A stretch of 64,000 bases of DNA from Xanthomonas nasturtii (lineage in GTDB: Bacteria > Pseudomonadota > Gammaproteobacteria > Xanthomonadales > Xanthomonadaceae), in assembly GCF_001660815.1 (NCBI RefSeq), contig NZ_LYMI01000016.1, positions 1 through 64,000 on the forward strand, given 5' to 3'. This document shows positions 1-8,158 of this stretch, in pieces. A program made the position numbers and the translations under genes. The notes beneath the pieces were generated by a model. It searched no databases and had not been told where the DNA came from. It saw nothing but the letters and a program-made list of their open reading frames with translations. The number at the start of each line of letters is the position of its first letter. Positions within the stretch are counted from its first letter, which is position 1.

Positions 1-765
1 CCGGTCTTGAGCCGCAAGGCCGGGCGCTATGCGCATGCGCGCCAGTTCAAGCGCATGCACAAGGTGCTGCGACGCCAACGCACGCTCCTGGGACGCGTAT
101 TACGCGATCTGCAACGCAAGCTGGACCCCTTGATGCGTGAGCGCATCAGTGTCTGGCTGGAACGCGCACAACGGGTGTTGACACAACGCCCCAAGGACAA
201 GCAAAAGCTCTACGCCCTGCATGCGCCGGAAGTGGAATGCATGAGCAAGGGCAAGGCACGGACACCTTACGAATTTGGCGTCAAGGTCGGCATTGCGGTG
301 AGTGCGCGCAAAGGCTTGATCGTGGGCGCGCGCAGTTTTCCCGGCAATCCCTACGACGGCGATACGTTGGCCGAGCAGCTGGAGCAGACGCGTGGGTTGC
401 TGCAGGATGTGAATGTGACCCCGCAGGTAGCGATCGTGGACCTGGGGTATCGCGGACGTGAGGTAGATGGCGTGCAGATCCTGCATCGCGGCAAGGCCAA
501 GACGCTGACACGACGGCAATGGAGCTGGATCAAACGCCGGCAAGCGGTGGAGCCGGTGATTGGACATCTGAAACAGGACTGCCGCTTGAATCGCTGCTAT
601 CTAAAGGGTGCCCAAGGCGATGCACTGCACGTGCTCGGCTGCGCCGCCGGCTACAACCTGCGCTGGCTGCTGCGCTGGATCGCCTTTTTGCGTGCCTGGT
701 TGCAGGCGATGGCAGGGGCATCCTTGAGCCTGGTGCACCGGTCGCCGCTGACCTTTGGTGCTTGA
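1..765 (+). mobile_element. IS5-family transposase, 3' part (IS1478-like)
   Basis: This is the C-terminal part of a DDE transposase. The reading frame is open at base 1, so the gene begins outside the window. The visible 255 codons are rich in Arg/Lys at the start. They carry an Asp in the VDLGYRG segment and a Glu in the RRQAVEPVIGHLK segment, the usual Asp and Glu positions of IS5-type transposases. The protein ends at a TGA at 763-765. It resembles the IS1478 group of Xanthomonas, but that name comes from memory and not from an alignment. The terminal inverted repeat cannot be fixed because the left end is missing; the right end should lie between 765 and 886. Confidence 0.85.
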
Positions 766-885
766 AGGGGGTTTTTCAGGGGCGACTCTTTACGTTCTGT
801 CCTTGAATGAGTGGGCGCGCAGTGTAGAGGTGGCAAGGCCGCATCGGTCAGGCATTTTTCCGCAGGTCCCGCCATACTTGTCGTC

Positions 886-1383
886 ATGGGCATTGAAGTC
901 GAACGCAAGTTTCTCGTGACCGGCGACGGGTGGCGTAGCGCCGCGCATGCGGTGATCCCGATGGCGCAGGGCTACATCAACGATCAGGCGGCGCTGCGCA
1001 GCGGTGCGCAGAATGCATCGGTGCGGGTGCGGATTCAGGGCGAAAGCGCGTTTCTCAATCTGAAATCGCGCGAGGTGGGGCATACGCGGCAGGAGTTCGA
1101 ATACCCGATTCCACTTGCCGACGCACGCGCGTTGTTGGCGCTGTGTGTGGGCGGTCTGATCGACAAGCGCCGGCATCTGGTCGCCTGCCAGGGCCATGTA
1201 TGGGAAGTGGACGAATTTCTGGGCGATAACGCCGGCCTGGTGGTTGCAGAGATCGAGCTCGATCGCGCCGACGAAGCGTTCGCCATGCCCGAGTGGATCG
1301 GGGCCGAGGTCACCGACGACGTGCGCTATTACAACCTGGCGCTGGCCTCGCATCCGTTCAAGCGTTGGAGCGGGGAGTTGTGA
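886..1383 (+). CDS. CYTH domain protein (class IV adenylate cyclase/thiamine triphosphatase superfamily)
   Basis: This is a 165-residue protein that opens with the CYTH signature ExExK (MGIEVERKFLV; E4, E6, K8). Further conserved basic and acidic residues follow, such as VRVRIQG, RQEFEY and the WEVDEF strand. CYTH proteins form a beta-tunnel that binds triphosphate substrates with divalent metal. Bacterial single-domain members are usually tripolyphosphatases or of unknown substrate. The ATG at 886 is chosen because the family motif starts at residue 4; the frame upstream of it has no family similarity. It stands alone between an IS remnant and the DsbA-like gene. Confidence 0.9.
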   Translation: MGIEVERKFLVTGDGWRSAAHAVIPMAQGYINDQAALRSGAQNASVRVRIQGESAFLNLKSREVGHTRQEFEYPIPLADARALLALCVGGLIDKRRHLVACQGHVWEVDEFLGDNAGLVVAEIELDRADEAFAMPEWIGAEVTDDVRYYNLALASHPFKRWSGEL

Positions 1384-1615
1384 TTCGGGATTTGGGATTG
1401 GTCACGGCGTAGATGGTGCTCGGCGCCTTGGTGAGCGGGTTGAGGGGTTGTGGCAGAGATGCGTAAGAGCAGATGACGCTCGGTGCCAGGCCTGTGCTTT
1501 GCAAGCCCTCATCCCCACTCCCGGCATTGTCTACCGGCTTGCGAATCACCAATCCCGTCGCCCAAACCCGTCTATGCTCCACAAATCCTCAATCCCCACC
1601 AACGAATCCCCGCTC
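1384..1615. other. Intergenic stretch with copies of a dispersed gggatt repeat
   Basis: This is 232 bases without a convincing gene. The short motif gattcgggatttgggattgg occurs at about 1382-1401, directly at the upstream stop codon, and partial complementary copies occur near 1541-1567 (accaatcccg). The same family of short repeats is seen near 15.7 and 59.6 kb. No promoter could be assigned with confidence. Confidence 0.5.
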
Positions 1616-2299
1616 ATGCGCATCGACATCTGGTCCGACGTAGTGTGCCCCTGGTGCTGGATCGGCAAGCACCGTTTCCAGGCCGCCATCGCTGCGCTTG
1701 GCGCGCAGGCGCCGGCTTTGGACATTCACTACCACGCGTTCGAACTTGACCCCGATGCCGGCCCGGAGCCGACGCCGTTGCGCGACGCGCTGGCGTTGAA
1801 GTTCGGCGGCGCTGCGCGGGTCGAGCAGATGTTGGCGCAGACCCAGGCCACCGCGCAGGCGGAAGGATTGCCGCTGGATTTCGGCCGTGGGCAGGTGCAG
1901 GTCAGCACGTTGCGCGCACATCGGCTGATCTGGCTGGCCAGTCACGAGGGCGATGTGGATGCGGTGATGGAAGCATTGTTCCATGCGCATTTTGCCGAGG
2001 GCCTCAATGTCGGCGCGACCGCAACGCTGGTGCGTGCCGGCGAAGCCGGTGGCCTTGCCGCGGCGCGCGTGCAGGCGATACTGGCGTCCGAAGAAGGCGT
2101 CGTCGAGGTGCAGGCACAACTGGCGCAGGCTGCTGCGTTGGGCATCCGCGCGGTGCCCAGCTTCGTGATCGACGGCCGCGCCCTGATCCAGGGCGCGCAG
2201 CCGCCGGAAAGTTTTGCGCAGGCGCTGCTGCAATTGGCAGCCGAATCGACCCCGGTCGGCGGGCCGGATGCCTGCGGGCCGGACGGCTGCGCGGTGTGA
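1616..2299 (+). CDS. DsbA-family oxidoreductase (FrnE-like)
   Basis: This is a 227-residue thioredoxin-fold protein. The active-site motif CPWC (C11, C14) sits at the end of the first beta strand, and the cis-proline region reads AVPSFVIDG near residue 185. There is no signal peptide, so it should act in the cytoplasm. This fits the FrnE/2-hydroxychromene-2-carboxylate isomerase-like branch of the DsbA superfamily rather than periplasmic DsbA. A Cys pair also occurs at the C-terminus (DACGPDGCAV). The start at 1616 places the fold's first strand at residue 1; an upstream in-frame ATG at 1574 is possible but adds no recognisable sequence. The exact substrate is unknown. Confidence 0.88.
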   Translation: MRIDIWSDVVCPWCWIGKHRFQAAIAALGAQAPALDIHYHAFELDPDAGPEPTPLRDALALKFGGAARVEQMLAQTQATAQAEGLPLDFGRGQVQVSTLRAHRLIWLASHEGDVDAVMEALFHAHFAEGLNVGATATLVRAGEAGGLAAARVQAILASEEGVVEVQAQLAQAAALGIRAVPSFVIDGRALIQGAQPPESFAQALLQLAAESTPVGGPDACGPDGCAV

Positions 2300-2342
2300 C
2301 CCGCATGCCAACCGCATGTGCCGGCAAGTGCGCGCCGGTGTG

Positions 2343-3350
2343 ATGTCGCCCGCCCGTGCGCAGACGGTGGCGGTGATCGGTGCCGGGCTGGCCGGGCTGG
2401 CCTGCGCGCAGCAGCTGCAGGTGGCAGGCCACGCAGTGACGCTGTTCGAGCAGTCCGATACGCCGGGCGGCCGCATGCGTCACTGCGCAGGCGAGCATTG
2501 GCAATGTGATCACGGAGCGCAATATTTCACCGCGCGCGATCCTGCATTTGTAGCGGTTGTGAATGGCTGGATCGACGCGGGTAGTGCCGCGCCCTGGCTG
2601 GCGCGCATCGCCAGCTGGGACGGCACACAGTTACGTCGCTCGCACAGCGCGCTGACGCGTTATGTGGGTGTTCCCGATATGGCCGCACCGGCACGGACGC
2701 TTGCAGCGCATCTGGATGTTCGCCTGTCGACCGAGGTACGCGCGCTACAGCGCAGCGGGCGGCGATGGAGTGTGTTGGTCGGGCAAGACGCGGCGGCGCA
2801 GATGGTCGATGCAGTATTGCTGGCCGTCCCGGCACCGGATGCGGCCCGGTTGTTGGAACGGGCCGCGCCTGCACTTTCGTCGGTTGCCCAGGACGCGCAC
2901 ATGCAGCCGGCCTGGGCACTGATGCTGCGTTTCGATGCGCCAGTCGATCCGGGCTACGACGCAGTGTTCGTCAACACCGGCCCGTTACGCTGGGTGGCGC
3001 GCAATTCCAGCAAGCCTGCGCGCACAGGTGCCGAGACCTGGCTGCTGCATGCCACTGCCGCGTGGAGCCAGGCGCATTACGATGCGACGCCTGCGCAGGT
3101 GATCGCCAGCATCATGCCGGAGCTTGCAGCGCTTGGTTTACCGATGCCGCAGTCGTGCGATGCCTATCGGTGGACGGTTGCCAGCAGCGAACCGGCATCG
3201 CAGATCGGCTGCGTCTGGGATGCACAGCTCGGCCTTGGCATGTGCGGGGAGTGGCTGGCAGCCGGCAAGGTGGAGGGCGCTTGGCAGAGCGGGGTGGCGT
3301 TGGCGCAGCGCGTGGCTGCCGGCGATGTAACGCACAGTGGTTGCGGCTGA
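2343..3350 (+). CDS. FAD/NAD(P)-binding amine-oxidase-like protein (renalase-like)
   Basis: This is a 335-residue flavoprotein. The Rossmann dinucleotide motif GAGLAGLACAQ lies at residues about 12-22, followed by the E-containing strand LFEQSDTPGGRM typical of FAD-binding amine oxidases, and a C-terminal FAD-contact segment near GMCGEWLAAGKVEGAW. This matches the COG3380/renalase-like group: predicted soluble, NAD(P)- and FAD-dependent oxidoreductases with poorly known substrates. The ATG at 2343 is preferred because the flavin motif follows closely. An upstream ATG at 2316 would add nine residues. It lies 43 bp after the DsbA-like gene, so co-transcription is plausible. Confidence 0.85.
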   Translation: MSPARAQTVAVIGAGLAGLACAQQLQVAGHAVTLFEQSDTPGGRMRHCAGEHWQCDHGAQYFTARDPAFVAVVNGWIDAGSAAPWLARIASWDGTQLRRSHSALTRYVGVPDMAAPARTLAAHLDVRLSTEVRALQRSGRRWSVLVGQDAAAQMVDAVLLAVPAPDAARLLERAAPALSSVAQDAHMQPAWALMLRFDAPVDPGYDAVFVNTGPLRWVARNSSKPARTGAETWLLHATAAWSQAHYDATPAQVIASIMPELAALGLPMPQSCDAYRWTVASSEPASQIGCVWDAQLGLGMCGEWLAAGKVEGAWQSGVALAQRVAAGDVTHSGCG

Positions 3351-3531
3351 CGTCATGGCAGGCGGCGCAGCGCAGGTCAAGGCCCGGTGCGAGGCAATGC
3401 GTGATGTCATGGCGTTGGTCCCATGCGGACTGCCTTGAAAGCTCTGGCAAACCACTGGCGTGGAGTGCTTCTCTACGCGCTGAGGTCAGCACGCGCGCAC
3501 CTGTGCATCAGCAGGATCGAGCGCCGCGCTG

Positions 3532-5118
3532 ATGCATGATGCCACTGCACCCACTGCACCCACGGCGCAGACGAGCTTGCAGGCGCCCGCCCACACGCTG
3601 CGCCTGATCCTGGGCGACCAGCTCAATCCGCAGCACAGCTGGTTCGCAACGCGTGCTGCGGGCGTGGTCTATGTGTTGATGGAAGTGCGCGCCGAAACCG
3701 ATTATGTGCTGCATCACGCACAGAAGATCCTGGCGATCTTCGCGGCAATGCGTGCGTTTGCGGCGCACTTGCGACACGCCGGGCATCGCGTGCGTTACGT
3801 CACCATCGACAACCCCAGCAACCGGCACTCGATTCCCGCCAATCTCGATGCGCTGATGGCGCATTACCGCGCCGACCGTCTGGAGTACCAGGCGCCGGAC
3901 GAATGGCGGCTGGACGAAGCGCTGCAGCACTGGAGTGCTGCGCAGCCCTTCGCTGCGCACACGGTCGACAGCGAACATTTCTTGACCGCGCGCAACGAGG
4001 TCGCCGGGTGCTTCCGTGCCGGTAGCGCGTGGCGTATGGAAGTGTTTTATCGGCGCATGCGGCGCCAGCATCGCATCCTGCTCGATGCCGCCGGCGAACC
4101 GGAAGGCGGGCGCTGGAATTTCGACCACGACAATCGTGCGCCGTGGCCGGGCGATCCGCCTGCGCCGCAGGATTGGCGCGCAACGCACGATCACGGTGCA
4201 CTGTGGCGCACGATCGAGGCCGCCGGCGTGCGCAGCTTCGGTGCGCCGAACGCGCACGCCCTGCCGTGGCCGCTGGATCGCGCTGAAGCCTTGCAGCACC
4301 TGGATGCCTTCATCGCGCAGGCACTACCGGACTTCGGCCGCTACGAAGATGCGATGAGCACGCGCAGCCCGCGCCTGTTTCATTCGCTGCTGTCGTTCGC
4401 GCTCAACGTCAAGATGCTGCACCCGCGCGAGGTGATCGCCCGCGCCGAAGCCGCGTGGCGGCACGGGCATGCGCCGTTGGCAGCGGTGGAAGGCTTCATC
4501 CGCCAGATTCTGGGCTGGCGCGAGTACGTGCGCGGTGTGTATTGGTCGCAGATGCCTGGCTATGCGCAACTGAATCACCTGGATCAGCATGCACCGCTGC
4601 CGCACTGGTTTTGGGATGGGCAGATCGGCATGCGCTGCCTGGCCGATGCGGTCGGCAACTCGCTGGCCAACGCGCATGCGCATCACATCCAGCGGCTGAT
4701 GGTGATCGGCAATTTCGCGCTGCTGGCGGGGCTGGACCCACAGGCGCTGCATCGCTGGTACCTGGGTGTGTATATCGATGCGTTCGAGTGGGTGGAGTTG
4801 CCCAATACGGTGGGCATGAGCCAGTTCGCCGACGGCGGCCTGCTTGGCAGCAAGCCGTATATCAGCGGCGCGGCCTATATCGACCGCATGAGCGACTACT
4901 GCGGTGGCTGCCGCTACCAGCGCAAGTTGCGGGTTGGCGCCAACGCCTGCCCGTACAACGCGCTGTACTGGGATTTCCTGCAGCGCCAGCGCGCGCTGCT
5001 GGGCGCCAACGAACGCTTGGCGATGCCGTACCGCCAGCTCGACGGCATGGCCCCCGAGGTGCTGGCGCAGGTGCAGGCCCAGGCCGCGCAGTGGCGGGCC
5101 CATCTGGAAACGCTCTGA
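3532..5118 (+). CDS. Cryptochrome/photolyase-related protein of the FeS-BCP group (PhrB/CryB-like)
   Basis: This is a 528-residue protein. It starts with the photolyase-like LILGDQLN strand and has the C-terminal FAD-binding helical region, including RQILGWREYVRG and NALYWDFL. Four cysteines match the [4Fe-4S] ligands of bacterial (6-4) photolyases: one in the IGMRCLADAV segment, two in YCGGC and one in NACPYN. FeS-type bacterial cryptochromes/photolyases repair (6-4) photoproducts or act as light sensors. Cofactors expected from the family are FAD, a lumazine and the FeS cluster. The gene stands alone, with 181 bp upstream and 255 bp downstream free of genes. Repair versus sensory function cannot be told from sequence. 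Confidence 0.9.
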   Translation: MHDATAPTAPTAQTSLQAPAHTLRLILGDQLNPQHSWFATRAAGVVYVLMEVRAETDYVLHHAQKILAIFAAMRAFAAHLRHAGHRVRYVTIDNPSNRHSIPANLDALMAHYRADRLEYQAPDEWRLDEALQHWSAAQPFAAHTVDSEHFLTARNEVAGCFRAGSAWRMEVFYRRMRRQHRILLDAAGEPEGGRWNFDHDNRAPWPGDPPAPQDWRATHDHGALWRTIEAAGVRSFGAPNAHALPWPLDRAEALQHLDAFIAQALPDFGRYEDAMSTRSPRLFHSLLSFALNVKMLHPREVIARAEAAWRHGHAPLAAVEGFIRQILGWREYVRGVYWSQMPGYAQLNHLDQHAPLPHWFWDGQIGMRCLADAVGNSLANAHAHHIQRLMVIGNFALLAGLDPQALHRWYLGVYIDAFEWVELPNTVGMSQFADGGLLGSKPYISGAAYIDRMSDYCGGCRYQRKLRVGANACPYNALYWDFLQRQRALLGANERLAMPYRQLDGMAPEVLAQVQAQAAQWRAHLETL

Positions 5119-5373
5119 GGTGCGCGGGATCCAACCCGCAGAACGTCGTGCCCGGCGGCCCGGATACTGCTTAGTCCGCAAGGGCACAGTGGCTGCGAGC
5201 TTGTACGACACCGGCAAGCCACCGGCAGTGCGCGCACAACGTCGCGGAACTAAACAAAGCGCGTCGATACCCTGATCAGGCGCCTGCCTGAATGCGCGAT
5301 CTGACGCTGCCACGCGCATCTGCGACAATGCCGCGCTGCGCCGCCACGGCGCCTGGCCCGGGAGTCCCCCAAC

Positions 5374-6378
5374 ATGCTTCTGATCGGCGTTGCCGGTACC
5401 GAACTCAGCGCACAGGAATGCGACTGGCTGCAGCACGATGCGGTTGCCGGCGTGGTGCTGTTCAAGCGCAACTTCGCCTCGCGCACCCAGGTGGCCGAGC
5501 TGTCGGCGGCCATCCGCGCCGCGGCGCCGCGCCCGGTGCTGATCTGCGTGGACCAGGAAGGCGGCCGCGTGCAGCGGTTTCGCGAAGGCTTCAGCGCCCT
5601 GGCGCCGCTGCAGAGCTTCGGCACCCGGTACCAGCAGGATCCGGAAGGCGCACTCGCCGCGGCCCGCGCGCACGCGCAGCTGATGGCCACGGAAGTGCGC
5701 GCCAGCGGCGTGGACCTGAGCTTTGCGCCGGTGGTGGATCTGGGCCGTGGCAACCGTGCCATCGGCGACCGCGCCTTCAGCGACGACCCGCAGATCGTGG
5801 CGACCTTTACCCGTGCCTATGTGCAGGCGCTGCACGGCGCCGGCATGGCCGCCACGCTCAAGCATTTCCCCGGCCACGGCACGGTGCTGGAAGACACCCA
5901 TGTGGATCACGCCAGCGACCCGCGCTCGCTTGAGGTGTTGCAGGCCGAAGATCTGCTGCCGTTCGTGGCCGGCATCGAGGCCGGCGCCGATGCTGTGATG
6001 ATGGCGCATGTGGTCTACCCGCAGGTCGCCCCGGAGCCGGCCGGTTATTCGCAGCGCTGGATCGAACAGATTCTGCGCGGCCAGATGGGCTTCCGCGGCG
6101 TGGTGTTTTCCGACGACATCGGCATGGCCGCCTCGTTCAGCGCCGGCGGCGTGGCAGGCCGGGTGCATGCGCATCTGGATGCCGGCTGCGACGTGGTGCT
6201 GGTCTGCCACCCGGAACTGGTCGACGAATCGCTGCAGGCCGTGCAGGGCCGCAGCCTCAATACCGCAGCATTGATCGGCCTGATCGGCCGCGGCGCACTG
6301 GGCTGGGATGGCCTGCTCGCCGGTACCGACGCCTCATTCACCACTCCTCTTTCTGCCCATTTCGGAACAACTGCCTGA
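5374..6378 (+). CDS. nagZ: Beta-N-acetylhexosaminidase NagZ (peptidoglycan recycling)
   Basis: This is a 334-residue cytosolic glycoside hydrolase of family 3. It removes GlcNAc from anhydro-muropeptides during cell-wall recycling. The diagnostic KHFPGHG motif is at about residues 166-172, the flexible loop His/Asp dyad lies in THVDHASDPRSL, and the nucleophile Asp lies in the VVFSDDIGM strand. There is no signal peptide, as expected for NagZ. A GGAG ribosome site (5361-5364) precedes the ATG by 9 bases. The stop overlaps the ATG of hpt by one base, so the two genes should be translated together. Confidence 0.96.
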   Translation: MLLIGVAGTELSAQECDWLQHDAVAGVVLFKRNFASRTQVAELSAAIRAAAPRPVLICVDQEGGRVQRFREGFSALAPLQSFGTRYQQDPEGALAAARAHAQLMATEVRASGVDLSFAPVVDLGRGNRAIGDRAFSDDPQIVATFTRAYVQALHGAGMAATLKHFPGHGTVLEDTHVDHASDPRSLEVLQAEDLLPFVAGIEAGADAVMMAHVVYPQVAPEPAGYSQRWIEQILRGQMGFRGVVFSDDIGMAASFSAGGVAGRVHAHLDAGCDVVLVCHPELVDESLQAVQGRSLNTAALIGLIGRGALGWDGLLAGTDASFTTPLSAHFGTTA

Positions 6379-6932
6379 TGTCCACGCTCACCATTTCCCA
6401 GGCCCTGGCCCAAGCCGATCTGCTGGTCGACCGTCCGGCCATCGATGCCGCCGTTGCCACCATCGCCGGTGCGATTGCACGTGACTATGCCGGCGAAGTG
6501 CCGGTGTATCTCACCATCATGCACGGCGCGCTGCCGTTCTCCGGCCAACTGGCGCTGGAACTGGGCGCACGCGGCCAGGACCTGCAGTTCGATTATCTGC
6601 ATGCCACCCGCTACCGCGGCGAAACCACCGGCGGCGAGCTGGTGTGGAAGCACCGCCCGGCCACCGCACTGTTCGGCCGCCGGGTGATCCTGGTCGACGA
6701 CATTCTCGACGAGGGCTACACCTTGCAGGGCGTGCGCCAGTGGTGCCTGGAGCAGGGCGCCACCGACGTGCGCGTGGCGGTGCTGACCGTCAAGCGCCAC
6801 GACCGTTGCGTGCCCGGTGTGGCTGCCGATTATGTGGGCGTGGAAGTGGCCGATCGCTACGTGTTCGGCTTCGGCATGGACGTCAACGAGCAACTGCGCG
6901 GGATTCCTGCCATCTACGCCATGAAGCAGTAA
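6378..6932 (+). CDS. hpt: Hypoxanthine-guanine phosphoribosyltransferase
   Basis: This is a 184-residue type I phosphoribosyltransferase. The PRPP-binding loop reads ILVDDILDEGYTL (about residues 104-116), with a basic residue in the early loop and the purine-contact DYVGVEVADRYVFGFGMD segment near the end. It salvages hypoxanthine or guanine to IMP or GMP. Its ATG overlaps the nagZ stop by one base. A methylthioinosine/methylthioadenosine phosphorylase gene follows 83 bp later, so free hypoxanthine released by that enzyme could be used by Hpt. Substrate preference cannot be read from the sequence. Confidence 0.94.
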   Translation: MSTLTISQALAQADLLVDRPAIDAAVATIAGAIARDYAGEVPVYLTIMHGALPFSGQLALELGARGQDLQFDYLHATRYRGETTGGELVWKHRPATALFGRRVILVDDILDEGYTLQGVRQWCLEQGATDVRVAVLTVKRHDRCVPGVAADYVGVEVADRYVFGFGMDVNEQLRGIPAIYAMKQ

Positions 6933-7015
6933 CCCGTTCTTGCCCCGCAGCAATGCGGGCTGCCGAGCGCGCCGTGCTGCGCGCACCATCGTTGATTTTG
7001 TTGCAGAGGTCGGTT

Positions 7016-7768
7016 GTGTCCGCAAATTCCATCGCATTGGCCGTTATCGGCGGCACTGGTGTCTACAAGCTCGCGCAGCTGGACGATGTGCAGTCGCACG
7101 AACTCGAAACGCCGTATGGCGCACCCTCGGGGCCGATTCGCGTGGGCATGCTGCTCGGTCATCGCGTCGCCTTCCTGGCGCGTCATGGCGAAGGCCATTC
7201 GCTGCCGCCGCACAAGGTCAATTACCGCGCAAACATCGCTGCGTTGCAGCAAATCGGCGTGACGCGCGTGCTGGCGCTCAACACCGTGGGCGGCATCACC
7301 GAGCAGTTCGGTCCGCGCGTGTTGGCCTGCCCGGATCAGCTGATCGATTACACCTGGGCGCGCGTGTCCACCTTCTGCGAAGAGCCGGGCAGCGAGGTGC
7401 AGCACGTGGATTTCGGCCATCCGTATTCGCCGATGTTTCGCAGCAAGGTGATTGCGGCAGCCAAGGTGACCGGCGTCACGATGGTGGCCGGCGGTTGCTA
7501 CGGTGCGACGCAAGGACCCCGACTGGAAACGATTGCAGAGATCGCACGCATGCGTCGCGACGGCTGCGATCTGGTCGGCATGACCGGCATGCCCGAGGCC
7601 GGGCTGGCACGCGAAAAAGGCCTGGAATATGCGTGTTTGGCGATCGTGGCGAACTGGGCGGCCGGTTGCGGCGACGCGCAGGAAATCACCATGTCCGAGG
7701 TGTTGGCCAATGTGGATGCCGCATCGTCCGGCTTGCCGGAGCTGATTGGCGAACTTGCACGCGGGTGA
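7016..7768 (+). CDS. S-methyl-5'-thioinosine (or thioadenosine) phosphorylase
   Basis: This is a 250-residue purine nucleoside phosphorylase of the MTAP/PNP trimeric family. Motifs visible are GGTGVY near the start (phosphate), RHGEGHSLPPHKVNYRAN, NTVGG, and the ribose/base region MTGMPEAGLAREKGLEYA. Annotation in xanthomonads and pseudomonads favours S-methyl-5'-thioinosine, a product of deaminated methylthioadenosine, but the specificity-determining residues were not verified here. The GTG at 7016 is used because it falls just before the first beta strand; no ATG exists at a suitable place. The hpt gene just upstream could consume the hypoxanthine released, which supports the thioinosine reading. 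Confidence 0.88.
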   Translation: MSANSIALAVIGGTGVYKLAQLDDVQSHELETPYGAPSGPIRVGMLLGHRVAFLARHGEGHSLPPHKVNYRANIAALQQIGVTRVLALNTVGGITEQFGPRVLACPDQLIDYTWARVSTFCEEPGSEVQHVDFGHPYSPMFRSKVIAAAKVTGVTMVAGGCYGATQGPRLETIAEIARMRRDGCDLVGMTGMPEAGLAREKGLEYACLAIVANWAAGCGDAQEITMSEVLANVDAASSGLPELIGELARG

Positions 7769-7855
7769 TTGTCATTGGGGAATAAGCTTTGCATACTCGG
7801 CGCGTACGCACCGCCGTACACCACCCATTAATTATTGCAAAGGTCTCGCATCACC

Positions 7856-8062
7856 ATGCCGAACGGTACCGTCAAGTGGTTCAACGACGCCAAGGGATTT
7901 GGCTTCATCTCACCGGAGGACGGCAGCGCCGATGTCTTCGCGCACTTCTCCGCGATCAATTCCAAGGGCTTCCGCAGCCTGCAGGAAGGCCAGCGCGTCA
8001 GTTATGACGTGACCCAGGGCCCCAAGGGTGCCCAGGCTTCGAACATCACGCCGGTCGAGTGA
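7856..8062 (+). CDS. Cold-shock protein (CspA family)
   Basis: This is a 68-residue single cold-shock domain. RNP1 reads KGFGFI and RNP2 is the VFAHFS strand, with the usual [15 protein letters not shown] opening. Such proteins bind single-stranded RNA or DNA and act as RNA chaperones; not all are cold-induced. The gene stands on its own, with an 87-bp upstream leader and an intrinsic terminator 24 bases after the stop. Which paralogue it is cannot be told from this window. Confidence 0.95.
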   Translation: MPNGTVKWFNDAKGFGFISPEDGSADVFAHFSAINSKGFRSLQEGQRVSYDVTQGPKGAQASNITPVE

Positions 8063-8086
8063 TGTGACTCGATTGTGCGGTTGAAG

Positions 8087-8112
8087 AACCCCGCCACGGC
8101 GGGGTTTTTTTT
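8087..8112 (+). terminator. Intrinsic terminator of the cold-shock gene
   Basis: The inverted repeat AACCCCGCC-acg-GCGGGGTT is followed by an uninterrupted run of eight T. This is a textbook Rho-independent terminator 24 bases after the cold-shock stop codon. Confidence 0.93.
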
Positions 8113-8158
8113 GCACCGTTCCATGCGGGATCGGTGCTAGCGAAACAGAGCAGGGACG

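Noticed and set aside
4324-6210. 628-codon minus-strand open frame opposite the photolyase end and nagZ
   Set aside because: It spans two real plus-strand genes and has no domain; shadow frame.
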